NCBI RefSeq assembly: GCF_016808095.1
Contig: NC_068970.1
Location: forward strand, 14,490,501 to 14,554,500
DNA from: Vigna angularis
Taxonomy: Eukaryota; Streptophyta; Magnoliopsida; Fabales; Fabaceae
Direction of reading: 5' to 3'
DNA: 64,000 nt
Part shown: positions 23,012 through 34,635 of the stretch, piece by piece
Layout: every line of letters starts with the position of its first letter
Position numbering within the stretch: position 1 is the first letter of the stretch
Notes under the pieces: generated by a model
Database searches by the model: none
The model's input: the letters and a program-made list of their open reading frames with translations, nothing else
What the model was told of the DNA's origin: nothing
Made by a program: the position numbers and the translations under genes

Positions 23012-26000
23012 TAAAAGTTTAATAAAAATTCAATTCAAAATATTCAACTTTATAAGAGATTTGAAACTTAATTAAGTCTAATTTTTTTTGTTTACAACTT
23101 TTAGATATAGAAAAATGAAATGCAAAATAACTATAAGACAGTCGCACTTCTTTTCCAAGAATTCCATTGTCATAGACTATTAGCTTTGTTTGTAAGTTTC
23201 ATCTACTATTATCATATGGAGAAAAATGTAAGGGAAGACCTAAAGTCCACATAAAAATGCATTTATCAACAATCAATGATGATCGTCCCTAATCCAAGTC
23301 GTTTATATGGTACTTCTTCGTAATTAATGTATTGGCTCTTGTATGTCAACTTCAATTTTGTTGATATAATGAAGTCTTTAAATGTATACAAGTAAAAAGG
23401 TAAAGGAACGAAACTGAAGTTGAAGTGGTGTGAAGATGTTAGGCAACCGTCGTGGTGGAGAATCTGATAATGAACTCACAACCTCTACAGTAATGGGTGC
23501 AGACAGATCCAACTTGCAAGCAAAGAATTAGCTTCTACACCGATGCTCCATACCACTCTACGTCTTTCTACCTAACTTCCATAATTAGTACTCAATTACA
23601 TCTTTGCTTAACTCATCATGTCTTAATTTTCTCGCTAATTTTTATTCATTAAAGTAAGCAACCATTTCTTTTCTTCATTTAATCAGCTAAAAAAAAGGTA
23701 TTTTAGATTAGATTCTGAATACCTTCACCTCGTAACTTTACACAATGGTGATTGAAGTTTCACTATTCTACGTGCCTTCATATGGGGAACTTATACGTGT
23801 ATGGCTCCGACAGATAAAAGCAGAGGTTGGTATTGTGTATTGCCTTGCAAGTCAAGATGGTATTTAAATACGATTTTGTACACGTAGCCATCCAAAACGG
23901 ATATTTTGATAACGTAGATCGAATTTCTCTACGATGAGTTTTTTTTAATATAATTAATTATAGCACCATGATGAAATCACATATTACAATTAATTTAATT
24001 GCGTTAGATATAATAGTTACAAGTGCTGAAACTCGAAATTTGGCAAATTTGACTAGTGCAAATCGACGGTTTCGTCACGAGTTGAATCCATCATGATTTT
24101 TAAGATAATAAGAATGAAATTTTGGTTATGAAATGCATACATAAGCAATGAAGCCCTACAAGTCAAGACAGAAACTTTTGGTTGGTAACTGCTCCGACCT
24201 GTGCCGTGTGGGTGATCTAATAAAATGTCATGTTGAAACTCTCTCCATCATTATCATCATACCAAAATGCATATATTATCCTGCTTTATTCATTCAAACA
24301 ATACGTTTATAATCTCTCTGTAATATGTAGCTTGAATAAAATTACTCATAAGAATATTTGCACTCTACCAAAAATAGAAAACGCAGATGTAAGAAGTTGA
24401 AGTTGCCTGAACAAAATATTTTATTATCAGATGAATTTGTTTTCTGCATAGAGGAAGGAATGAGCTGAATTGGTTGGAATTAAATACGATTGTTTTAGAT
24501 TATCCTTGTTCAAATGTATGGTCCACAAGGATTTCTTTCTTCTCTTCGACAAGATTTGGACCGTGTGACTTTGTTGCTTTCTCCAAAATGTTATTTTTTT
24601 CATTTTGTTATTTTTTCAAAGCACTTACAAATGAGAAGGTAGGAATCAAAAATCGATTATGCACCTTACTTTTTCAAAGCACTTACGCATAACACTCACG
24701 AATCCAAATATCTGTTTAAAAAAAAAAAATCCAAGATCATAAAACACATTGCAAATGCAACTTACTTTTTGAAGTTGCAAATCCATTATGAATCATGTAT
24801 TTAATTGATTATGCACCTTCAAATATTACATATAGTTATGGTAGGGTTACATGATTGATCATGGATGATGAGTACTAGAGTATATAGATCTAATTAAAAT
24901 ATATTTGATTATACACTCGTTTTAAACGCGAAACCGATGAAAATGTGATTCTACGGAAAAGGACCTTTATATTTAATATAGAATTAATCAACTTAATATT
25001 TATTTACTTTCATATATAAACTATTATCTACTTTAAAGTGATATAGTGCTTACAAGTGGTATAAACCAAATATCTCTTGACTAGGATTCAGCGACGTGTA
25101 TAATTATGCCAATTACTTGTTTGTGAGTATGTTACTCTTTTATTAATGCTTAAGTAAACTGTAGAAGTGCGTTTGTATTAAAAAAAAGGAAACGTATTTG
25201 AATGAATGCCTAATCGATGAACCAATCTGAGACGAAGCTGATCTGAAAATGGAACGATCTAGAAATAATCTGGCGTAGGTAGAAGAAGTTCTGTCCAGTT
25301 CGTGTCAAAGATACCCAACCAGGATCGTCATCGAACTTCATACATATTCTCCAGCTAATCATATCTAGCTTGTGAAATTAATATGTTGAATATGATCTAT
25401 TCCAGATTCAGTAACGAATTAACCATTCTATTACATAAAGTATGCTATACATAAAATAACTCACGAGCTTGTACATAATCATTTTGATTTTGAGATGGTT
25501 TTTCATGACCGTATCAGGTTAGGCTTTTCTCTTCCGTGGTTCAGTTTTAACAAGGAATCGTATCTGTCTATCTTCCTTCCTCTGTTCACGTTTTATTGTT
25601 TATTCCCAAATACGACTCGAAGCGCCCTCTATCTGTTCGATGAAATAAAAGTAGACGGGAAAATGTAAGTAGTTGACCCAAATTCTATCTGATCAGAGAA
25701 ATTGAAAGGAAATAACCGTTGATTTATACAGCATTAGTCCATTATTCCTTATCGTTTGCATTTTGCTTCAACTAGTAGATGCTGCAACCGAACACTACCT
25801 AAATCCATCAATGTTTTCTCATTGGGATGTCAATATCTATCCCTCTTAACAAATATGCAAGATCTATATCCTCTTCGTAGGTGTGACTTGTAAAATTATT
25901 CTTGAGCACCTACAGTCATAATTCCAAATATGCTGAAGTCGTGGCCTATTGGACCGGTTCTACAATTGGTTACATATAAATGTTTGTCTGGATAAATTTT

Positions 26001-26660
26001 CGTAACTTGCATTAATGATAGTCAGTTCCATGGACAGGAGTGAGGCGGGAGTTGTAACTTACTGGGGAGAAAACAAAGTTGTGGCTTTGAAATCTCCGGA
26101 GATCGTTGTCCACTCTAGTACTTCAGGAATGTCTCTGAACTCTTAGAATCAAGGAAACCTGGTTGCTCCAACCAGTCCCTATTTGATTCGATGATCCTGC
26201 AGCGTTGGATCGGTATTCTTTGATCACATCAAAGAACTAGAGTTTCAAGACTTATAGCAATCGCCCTCACCGTATCATAAACTGAAGCCAAGGGACACGT
26301 AAACGTGGTGATGACGAAATGGTGGAGTAAGAGTGAAATCAGGGCAGTGGATTTGCATTTCGTGATGGAAAATTTTTTAAGAGGTATAATTATTTTACAC
26401 ATTATTTTAATACTTGTTTGGGATGCTTACATATAGTTCTGCCTTTGGGTCACCCATCTTTCAGCGTCACCCATTTGTGTAGCTAAAAACACCAGAAAAC
26501 CCCATATTAGTTCCCACGTAGCTTTCACAACCCATGGTGGAGCCCTCAACCTTCTCCTGTTTAACCCTGCCTGTTTAGTTCCCCCTGTTTTTTAATTTTC
26601 TCTCTATGCATGATTTTATTGCACATATATGTAATTAATAATTTAGGCAAGAAAGGGAGA
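23012..26660. other. Intergenic region upstream of the MYB gene
   Basis: No coding sequence was recognised on either strand. The segment from about 25200 on is less AT-rich than its surroundings and could hold distal regulatory DNA or decayed repeats. Nothing specific can be supported. Confidence 0.45.
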
Positions 26661-26663
26661 GGG

Positions 26664-26674
26664 CTTTATATAAA
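26664..26674 (+). promoter_or_regulatory. TATA box of the MYB gene
   Basis: CTTTATATAAA lies about 125 bases before the ATG at 26797, a normal distance for a plant gene with a 5' UTR of about 90 bases. It is flanked by G-rich sequence (GGTGGGTGGGGAG) downstream. Confidence 0.7.
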
Positions 26675-26796
26675 GGTGGGTGGGGAGTGGGGCTTTTGGG
26701 TCATTACTCATTACAAGCTTGTGTTGGTAAGACTTTTGCATTAGTGTGGGAAATTGCATTGATTAGCTTGGTAGTGTTGTTGTTTGTGCAAGTGGT

Positions 26797-28376
26797 ATGG
26801 GGAGGCAACCCTGCTGTGACAAACTTGGGGTGAAGAAAGGTCCATGGACTGCAGAGGAAGACAAGAAGCTCATCAACTTCATTCTCACCAATGGCCAGTG
26901 TTGTTGGCGTGCTGTGCCAAAGCTTGCTGGCCTTAGGCGTTGTGGCAAGAGTTGTCGCCTTCGTTGGACTAATTATCTTCGCCCAGATTTGAAGAGAGGA
27001 CTCCTCACACAAGCAGAGGAGCAACTTGTTATTGATCTCCATGCCCGTCTTGGCAACAGGTATTTTATGTTTCACAATGCATTCTCTTTCTCAACAATTC
27101 TTACATCACCACACTTTTTACAACTAAGATCATTCATAAATCAAAACCTCAAGATAATACTAAACTGCTTTTACCGTGGATTTTGTTAGCTTATTTATTA
27201 TTTTATTACATCTTCGACCGTTCCTGTACACAATGCATTCACCAAGAATATCATGGATTTTCCCTATGTTCAACAGCTAAAAGATCCCATTTTTTTCCTA
27301 AAGTATATTGGAAGGCACTTAGTCCTTAACTACTGTGACTTTAAGTCTAAACCATTAATAATGTTGAAGAAGGCAACGCATTTCAAACCTTGTTTTCAAA
27401 CAAAAGGCTACTTGAGGCTGAAGCAATTGAATCCTTGCCTGGTTTACTAGTAGATATGTTTTAACATATTTATAACATTTCAACATAGTAATAGCATCTT
27501 TCTATTCTCAAACTCTCAAACACTATTACTCTGCGTGGTATATGTGAATTGTTCAGACATGCATATCAAATGGTAGGTAAGAATTTGGAAAGCAGCACTT
27601 CATTGACCTGCGTAATTAATGTTCAAGCTAAAATGTTACTCCATCGTTGGAACTGATATTCATATTGAAGAATACTAAAACTTAGTCATGAGTTACAATG
27701 CAAATAACAAGATAAATGATGATGATCCAGTTTAAGCTGTTGGTATTTCCTAAAGTAATTACATGTTGGATATGATTGGCACGTGTATAATGAATTTTGA
27801 TATACGGTTGATTGGTACCTCAGGTGGTCCAAAATTGCTGCCAGGTTACCCGGAAGAACGGACAACGAGATTAAAAACCATTGGAACACACATATCAAGA
27901 AAAAACTCCTGAAAATGGGTATTGATCCCGTTACTCATGAACCTCTCGTTAAACAAGCAGCATCGCAGGATAGTTCACCCTCCCCCTCAGAGCATTTGCC
28001 ACAGCCTGAGAATAACCTCGATCAGGTGAAGGAAACTGATGGGGTTCTCAACTCAGAGGAGAATTCAAGTTCATCCCAAGCTGAAAACTCTTCTGGGGAT
28101 GATTCACTTTTGCTAGATAGCATTTGCAGTGACGATTCTCTGTTAAACACCCTGTGGCTGGATGAAACTCCTCTGATGGAAGCATTATGGGACACAACAC
28201 CCAAACTAGAGAATAATACTAACAGTAACACGGGTTTGGTACCATCTTGGGAGGACAACTGTGCTTGGTTATTGGACTGTCAGGACTTCGGTATTCATGA
28301 TTTTGGGTTTAACTGTTTCAACGAGATAGAGTCAAATGCACTGCATACCATAGAAATGAAGGACGAGAAGCATTAA
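26797..28376 (+). CDS. R2R3-MYB transcription factor, MYB20/42/43/85 type, 271 aa
   Basis: Two exons, 26797-27059 and 27824-28376 (stop TAA), give 271 residues; the junction splits the codon for Arg88 and restores the MYB frame exactly. The R2 repeat (about 14-61) has Trp17, Trp37 and Trp57. The R3 repeat (about 67-112) has Leu70 in place of the first Trp, as usual, then Trp89 and Trp108. The N-terminus [17 protein letters not shown] and the linker after R3 ([17 protein letters not shown]) are characteristic of the clade of Arabidopsis MYB20, MYB42, MYB43 and MYB85. That clade activates lignin and phenylalanine-pathway genes during secondary wall formation. The C-terminal 150 residues are acidic and Ser/Asn-rich, fitting an activation domain (about 190-245, [12 protein letters not shown]). 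The first intron common in R2R3-MYBs, near codon 45, is absent; only the intron in R3 remains. DNA-binding role and clade are well supported; the pathway is inferred from homology. Confidence 0.93.
27060..27823 (+). other. Intron of the MYB gene
   Basis: It starts GTATTTTATG, ends TACCTCAG and is AT-rich without coding potential of its own. Short open frames inside it do not resemble proteins. Confidence 0.85.
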
Positions 28377-29760
28377 CTACACGCATGCAGTAATAGATCT
28401 GGTGAAGGGAATTAATTGTCTACGAAACAAACAATCAGGGTAAAATATCAAATCTATTAATGTGACCAAATACCACGGGCTCAAATTTATGTTCTTGGTG
28501 TTCAATTTTATCTACCTAGTATTTTGCTGAATGTTCTCGGAAGGTGGAAGGTGAACGTTTCCTCTTCTGAGGTTCCTCGCCAACCAAATCACAAAATTGA
28601 TGGCAAACCAAAACCAAATCATCAAAATGCCACAGTACATACTTACATGAGCATTTTCAACTCAGTTGTTTAGAAAAAGAATTATCAATAAAAACATTAT
28701 TTTAAAATAGATTTTACAAACACGATTTCTTTAAAATTGAAAAAAGTTTCTTGGTAACTTTTTTCATCTTTGAGAAAGCCATATTCATGAAATTTGATTA
28801 AAATATTGTTTTTGTTGTGTAAGAAGTTTTTATTTGAGATATGATGTATTTATGTGTATGATAGGGACAACACAGAGGGATGTCCAGTGAGTTGGGAAAC
28901 ATATTGTACAAAGAAGTCTACTTTAAAAATAATGATAAAACTTTTTGTGATTACAAGTTCAGTAGTATTCTTTCATTTCCTGTTTTCTGTCACATTAGAA
29001 ATAGATAGATGGAGGAAAGAGATGTCAGATAAGTAAGAGGTAGAGATTATTAATAACCACCACCTTTGAGCAAGCAGGTGGGACAATGAGTGGCATGGAA
29101 GAATTCCACATGATTTGGGTGTTGTTTTTCAATCAGTATTTGAGTATATCTTGATCAACTTTTACTGTATTATTATTAAGTCATCAGTTTAAATGAAGAA
29201 TTAATATCTGAAATAGTAGGTTTTATCCAATAATATTTTGCTATTTATCTGATGAAGAAGCACAAATAACTCCTTTTTTCTGTGTCCCCCACACCGCACC
29301 TTTTGTTGTTCAACTTCGGTATTATTTTGCTGTCTATCAGCACCTGTCAAACCTTTCATCGCATCAGATGATTTAATACCAAAAAATGGCACTGTACATT
29401 TTAGTTTAGAAATATCATGTCCATCTTCGTGAAACACCTATTATTAGTGCATGATTGTTTGTATTTTTAAGAAATAATATTTTTCAAATTGTCTCTCGAA
29501 ATGATCGTAAATGCGTTTTTTTAATTAATTAATCCTAATAAAATTATATTATTCGCTAAAATGTATGAAAACGAAAGAGATACCGATTAAATAGTCAAAG
29601 ATTGAGTGTGTTAAGAAAATGTGTCGTTAGTGCTTCTTCAAAGATAAATGAATCGTAAAAGTTAGGTACTGAGTGGAAATCTATAAATTTGTTCAACTCG
29701 ATTTAATTTCACTTTTTAAGTTGTGTTGAATTTTTTAGTGTATCCAATCACAATTAACTT
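28377..29760. other. MYB 3' flank and intergenic sequence
   Basis: No gene was recognised. The first few hundred bases are probably 3' UTR. The stretch ends at the copia target site GAGTAAT. Confidence 0.5.
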
Positions 29761-29767
29761 GAGTAAT

Positions 29768-30208
29768 ATTGAAACGAGCCCAGCACTCTGCACTTAGAAT
29801 TTTGATGGCCCAATATCTCTGCTGGCCCATGAGGCTTATTATTCTGAGAATGGAATGCATGTGTGGCATAATACGAGGAATGAAAAGATTGAAAGAGAGA
29901 GAAGGGCACGACAGAGAGCGAGAGGCGATGGAGAGAGAAGAGGCCGGCGACTCCTTCGACGGCGCTCCGAGACGGCGGTGGCCGGTGATCCAGAAGAAGA
30001 AAATATAGATCGGAAAACGGTGAGTAAAGAAAACTTATCCTTTCTTTATTCTGATTAATATGTAAAGTCTGTATACAATTGCATTGGGAAAAACGGGGGG
30101 AGGAACCCTATATATATAGGGTTCCATGGAAGAAGGAAAAACATAAATAACACCTAAAACAAGGAAACTGTTGAAAGACAGTTAAGAGAATCGAAAGTGA
30201 TTCTCAAT
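29768..30208 (-). repeat. 3' LTR of the young copia element
   Basis: Ends ATTGAAACG...GATTCTCAAT. It contains a palindromic CCCTATATATATAGGG, which can serve as TATA box on either strand, and a GC-rich CGGCGCTC-GAGACGGCGG block. Short open frames on its plus strand are not genes; the same frames recur in the other LTR. Confidence 0.95.
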
Positions 30209-30237
30209 AGCCTCCCCTCAAGCTGGACAGTGTATGT

Positions 30238-32601
30238 TTACCAGTCCAAGCTTGGGGATAATGGTTCCAAACTTGACGCGATGCGGAAATTTCGTGAAGA
30301 TATCAGCAAGCTGTTCTTCGGATCGGACGGGAGAAGATGTAAGAGGCGCTCCTGGAGTTTTTCACGGACCACGTGAATATCAAGCTCTATGTGCTTGGTT
30401 CGTTCGTGGAAGCTTTGGTTGTGGGCAATGTGGCGAGCCGATTTGTTGTCGCAATACAAAATAGGAACCCCAGATTCTTCAATTTGAAGGTCTTGCAGAA
30501 GATAATGGAGCCACTGTATTTCGCATACAATGGCAGCAAGAGCCCTGTACTCTGCTTCAGTGGAAGATCTGGAAACAGTCTTCTGCTTCTTAGATTTCCA
30601 GGAAATGAGTGATGATCCAAGGAAAACACAAAAACCCGTAGTGGATCTCCTTGTGTTAGGACAAGTGGCCCAGTCGGAGTCACTAAAAGCCTTTAGTTGT
30701 TTGGGAGATTCAGCTGCAAAGAATAAACCTTCAGAAGGTGAGGACTTTATATATCTTAGAATATGTTGAACAGCCTGATAATGATAATAAGTGGGATTTT
30801 GCATAAATTGACTGAGAAGATTGACAGTAAAACATAAATCAGGCCTAGTATTAGTAAGATAGAGTAACTTCCCTATCAATCTTCTATATGATTCAGGATT
30901 GGTCAGATAGTTGTCCTCTTTGTATAGAGTGCTGGTGTCCCTTAAAAAGGGAGTAGAAGAAGGCTTGCAACCTTGCATCCCTGTTTCCTCAAGTATGTCC
31001 AGGACATACTTCCTCTGACACAAATGAATTCCCTTCTTGGATCTTGCCACTTCAAGTCCAAGGAAGTATTTAAGCTCTCCAAGGTTCTTAATACGAAACC
31101 TTTTGTGCAAAAGGTCTTTAATGTAGTTAATTTCTTCCATAGAATTTCCTGCTAACACAATATCATCCACATATACAAGTAGAGCAGTAAAACCAGTAGC
31201 AGTTCTTTTTGTAAACAATGAGTGATCAGATTTGGATTGGTTGTAATTAACAGATATAAGAAAAGCAGATAACTTCTCAAACCACTGCCTACTGGCTTGC
31301 TTTAAACCATATAAAGATTTAGTTAGCTTACAGACCAAACCTTCTTTACCAGTGTCCATACCTGGAGGTAATTGCATATAGACCTCTTCATTCAAATCCC
31401 CATGTAGAAAGGCATTATCAACATCAAGTTGTTGTAAAAACCAGTTGTTGGAAGCAGTAAGAGCAATAAGAAGTCTAACAGTAGTAAGCTTAGCTACAGG
31501 GGCAAATGTATCAAGATAGTCTATTCCTTCCTGTTGGGTATAACCCTTGGCAACTAATCGGGCTTTATGTCTCTCAATACTACCATCCGCATTGTATTTA
31601 ATTTTGTACACCCATTTGCACCCTATGGGGAATTTTCCAGGGGATAATTGAGTTAGGATCCAAGTATTATTTTCTTCTAAAGCTTTGATTTCCTTATCCA
31701 TAGCCTCTTTCCATTCAGCCTTGGTTTTAGCTTCAGTATAGGATTGTGGTTCTTTGTTATTAGTAATAGTCATGATATATTTTGAGTATTTCTCAGACAA
31801 ATTGTCGCAATTTAACACATTATTTATAGGATAGGCAGTTTTAAGAGTATTTTTAATGGATAAAGATTGATGAACCTGATGGACATAGTCTTTTAGGTAG
31901 TCAGGGGTCTTTCTGAGCCTGTTGGATCTTCTGCTTATATGATTCTCTTGATCTTCAGTGTCGTTATTGTTGTCTCTGTTAACAGAGGCTTGTTCCTGTC
32001 TTTCCTGGTCATCAGACTCATCATTTCTATCTTCAGTCAAAGGATAAGAGTCCTTTAGAAGATCATTGAGAGATTCAGTTTTCTCTTCATTGCTGGCTGT
32101 GTCCTGTCTGTCTTCTTGCAAGTTGTTGTAAGGAAATACATTTTCATAAAAGATAACATTTCTGCTTATGAACAGCTCTTTAGTATTTAAATCTAAAACA
32201 GTATAACCTTTGACACCACTCTTATATCCTAGAAAAACACCTTTCCTTGCTCTGGAATCAAGTTTGTTTATGCTATTTTCAAGAGTAGAAGCAAAGCATA
32301 GACATCCAAAAACCTTAAGATCTATATAAGCAGGAGATTTATCATAGAGCATATCATAGGGAGTTTTGTTGTTGAGAATATGTGAAGACATTCTATTTAT
32401 TAAAAAAACAGCGTGCCCAACAGCATATGACCAATAAGCTTTAGGTATGTTAGATTGGAATAGAAGACTGCGTGTAACATTAAGTATATGACGATGTTTT
32501 CTTTCAACAATGGAATTTTGTTGAGGTGTCTCAACACAGCTGTTTTGATGATTAATACCATGTAAATTATAGAAACTTTCACCATTTAAACTCTGGTCCA
32601 T
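30238..32601 (-). CDS. Copia integrase C-terminal part, reverse transcriptase and RNase H (787 aa)
   Basis: Second part of the polyprotein, overlapping the first by 23 bases in another frame. Homology to integrase begins at SFYNLHGINHQNSCVETPQQ, which carries the third catalytic acid (Glu). The GKE/Retrovirus-type RT domain starts at about residue 290 (WKEAMDKEIKALEENNTW). The active site YVDDIVLAG lies at about 31145-31173, near residue 477. RNase H follows with SRSSTEAEYRALAAIVCEIQ and ends with KHIELDIHVVREKL. The long open frame and few defects fit recent insertion. The nominal ATG at 32601 is not a natural start; this is the continuation of one polyprotein after a frame break around 32580-32601. 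Confidence 0.93.
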   Translation of the reverse strand: MDQSLNGESFYNLHGINHQNSCVETPQQNSIVERKHRHILNVTRSLLFQSNIPKAYWSYAVGHAVFLINRMSSHILNNKTPYDMLYDKSPAYIDLKVFGCLCFASTLENSINKLDSRARKGVFLGYKSGVKGYTVLDLNTKELFISRNVIFYENVFPYNNLQEDRQDTASNEEKTESLNDLLKDSYPLTEDRNDESDDQERQEQASVNRDNNNDTEDQENHISRRSNRLRKTPDYLKDYVHQVHQSLSIKNTLKTAYPINNVLNCDNLSEKYSKYIMTITNNKEPQSYTEAKTKAEWKEAMDKEIKALEENNTWILTQLSPGKFPIGCKWVYKIKYNADGSIERHKARLVAKGYTQQEGIDYLDTFAPVAKLTTVRLLIALTASNNWFLQQLDVDNAFLHGDLNEEVYMQLPPGMDTGKEGLVCKLTKSLYGLKQASRQWFEKLSAFLISVNYNQSKSDHSLFTKRTATGFTALLVYVDDIVLAGNSMEEINYIKDLLHKRFRIKNLGELKYFLGLEVARSKKGIHLCQRKYVLDILEETGMQGCKPSSTPFLRDTSTLYKEDNYLTNPESYRRLIGKLLYLTNTRPDLCFTVNLLSQFMQNPTYYHYQAVQHILRYIKSSPSEGLFFAAESPKQLKAFSDSDWATCPNTRRSTTGFCVFLGSSLISWKSKKQKTVSRSSTEAEYRALAAIVCEIQWLHYLLQDLQIEESGVPILYCDNKSARHIAHNQSFHERTKHIELDIHVVREKLQERLLHLLPSDPKNSLLISSRNFRIASSLEPLSPSLDW

Positions 32602-34534
32602 TGTCAGATCTGATGTTCTTAACCATCTTATTAAATTGGTTCTTGATTTTAATCACAAAATTTTGTAATAAATCTCTCGTTTGCCCTTTATTGTTCATTA
32701 GGAAAATCCACGTGTGTCTAGTATAGTCATCAACAATCGTGAGGAAATATCTATGACCATGAACAGAAATAGCATTTAGAGGTCCCCATATGTCACAGTG
32801 TATAATTTCAAAACTCTCATTAGTAGCAGAAATACTCTTAGGAAAAGGTAACTTGTGTTGTTTGGCAAAATGGCAAGTATCACAAACAAAATTATCATCA
32901 GCTTTGATATATGAAAAACTTTCACATATGTGTTTCATTGTCTTATGTCCTGGGTGTCCTAGTCTAAGATGCCACAGGTTAACATCAATATTCTTACAGG
33001 AGAAAACACCTTTAGAGATATTGCTTTGAACAGGTTTAGGTAAGACTTGTAGGTAATAGAGCCCATTCCATGATTTAGCATATCCAATCGTCCTCAAAGT
33101 ATGATTTTCCTTGATCTGACAATGCTTAGAAGAGAAAGTTAGGCTGCAATTCATATCCTTGATTAGTCTTTGTACAGATATCAAATTAAAACAGAAATCT
33201 GGTATATAGAGAACATTGAAAATAGTAAAATCTTTGGCAAACTGTACAGTTCCAGCATGTTCAGCAATTAGTATAGTGTTGTTTGGTAGTTTTATAGAAA
33301 TTGGTTTGATCTTGTAGAAGGTAATAAAATTGTTTTTACTGTGAGTGACATGGTCAGTAGCACCAGTATCAACAATCCAAGAAAAAATACCTTGTTCATT
33401 CTCAGTTTCATTTCTTTGAACCTGATTGATATTGTGTGTGGGGGTTTCATCTATTCTGTCTATCATTTTGAGGAGTTTGTGCATATGTTCTGGCGTGAGA
33501 GAATTGAAACTGTTTTCATTGCTGATTTTTTGAATTTTCTGGGCTTCTTCATAGTCAGTGTTGTTCTGGCAAACATTGGCAGTCGTCCATTCATTTCTTT
33601 TGTCTTCCTTTTTGTACCAAGGAGGATATCCGTGTTTGGAATAACATTCATCTATGGTATGATTCATTTTGTTACAGTAAGAACATTGTTTTCCATAATT
33701 GGGGTTCCTTTCCCTTCCTCTGCCTTGACCACGAAACCCAGTTCCCCTTCCTTGGTTCTCAGCACTTCTTCCTTGATGTTTCCAATTCTGGTCTGGTTTC
33801 CACTGACCATTTCTTCCTGCGACATTAGCTAGAGTTTTAGCCTCTGTAGAGATTTGTTTTTCTTGCCTTTCTTGTTGAATAATGAGAGAAAAGACACGGT
33901 TGACATTGGGAAGAGGGTCCATCAAGAGTATCTGTGTCTTGACATTGTTGTAAGAATCGTTTAAACCTTTCAGAAAGCATATAACATGCTCGACCTCTCT
34001 GTATTTCAAAGAAATTCTGGATAAATCGCAGCTGCATGGAGTGGCACAAATGCAAGTGGGTATAGGCCTTAAAGACTCAAGTTCCTCCCACAATATTTTT
34101 AAATCTGTGAAAAATTGACTCACCCCCCTTTCACCTTGTCGGATGGAATGTATTTCTTGCAGTAAGTCAGAGATTTTGAAGTAATCTCCCTTAGAAAACC
34201 TTTCTTTGAGCTCATCCCATAGCTCTTTAGCCTCCTCAATGTAAATCACGCTTTCGGCAATGTGGGGGGACAAAGTTTTCGTTATCCAGGATAAAATCAT
34301 AACGTTGCATCTTTCCCAGGCGTCATAGGCAGGGTCACTTTCTTGAGGTCTCTTTATGGAACCATCAATAAACTTCAATTTATTCTTTGACAGTAAGGCT
34401 CTCCTTAAGCTCCTGCTCCAGGATGAGTAATTGTTTTCGTTTAACACCTGAGTGATTAGAGTGAGCCCAGGATTTTCTCCTGGGTGCAAATAGTAGGGAC
34501 TGGCTGGGTTAGTTGCTGGTTCGAATTGTTCCAT
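32579..34534 (-). CDS. Copia gag, protease and N-terminal integrase (651 aa)
   Basis: First part of the element's polyprotein. The ATG lies about 100 bases inside the primer-binding site. Gag N-terminus near residues 12-60 (NPGLTLITQVLNENNYSSW). Zinc knuckle CX2CX4HX4C (CSYCNKMNHTIDEC, about 33650-33690). Aspartic protease motif WIVDTGATDH near 33360-33385. The integrase zinc domain follows with H-X-H and C-X2-C pairs (LWHLRLGHPGH and CDTCHFAKQH, about 32865-32970). Then come the first two acidic catalytic sites of the integrase core (HCDIWGPL and RSDNGPEF). The frame ends in TGA just after the second site, where the next frame takes over, so as it stands this copy makes no complete integrase. 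It provides capsid and protease functions for the retrotransposon only. Confidence 0.93.
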   Translation of the reverse strand: MEQFEPATNPASPYYLHPGENPGLTLITQVLNENNYSSWSRSLRRALLSKNKLKFIDGSIKRPQESDPAYDAWERCNVMILSWITKTLSPHIAESVIYIEEAKELWDELKERFSKGDYFKISDLLQEIHSIRQGERGVSQFFTDLKILWEELESLRPIPTCICATPCSCDLSRISLKYREVEHVICFLKGLNDSYNNVKTQILLMDPLPNVNRVFSLIIQQERQEKQISTEAKTLANVAGRNGQWKPDQNWKHQGRSAENQGRGTGFRGQGRGRERNPNYGKQCSYCNKMNHTIDECYSKHGYPPWYKKEDKRNEWTTANVCQNNTDYEEAQKIQKISNENSFNSLTPEHMHKLLKMIDRIDETPTHNINQVQRNETENEQGIFSWIVDTGATDHVTHSKNNFITFYKIKPISIKLPNNTILIAEHAGTVQFAKDFTIFNVLYIPDFCFNLISVQRLIKDMNCSLTFSSKHCQIKENHTLRTIGYAKSWNGLYYLQVLPKPVQSNISKGVFSCKNIDVNLWHLRLGHPGHKTMKHICESFSYIKADDNFVCDTCHFAKQHKLPFPKSISATNESFEIIHCDIWGPLNAISVHGHRYFLTIVDDYTRHTWIFLMNNKGQTRDLLQNFVIKIKNQFNKMVKNIRSDNGPEFKW

Positions 34535-34635
34535 GGTGGAAGAAAGAAACCACCAAGAGGGCCCAAGAAACAGTCAAGAACAATCAGAGGGATGAACGGA
34601 AGCAGAGCAGGCACTTAGACCTGCTCTGATACCAT

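Noticed and set aside
26704..27075. 123-codon minus-strand frame over the MYB first exon
   Set aside because: Antisense of a strongly conserved R2R3 coding exon; no family similarity of its own.
29769..30058. Plus-strand frames starting MKRAQH, present again at 34637-34876
   Set aside because: They lie wholly inside the copia LTRs and recur only because the LTRs are copies of each other.
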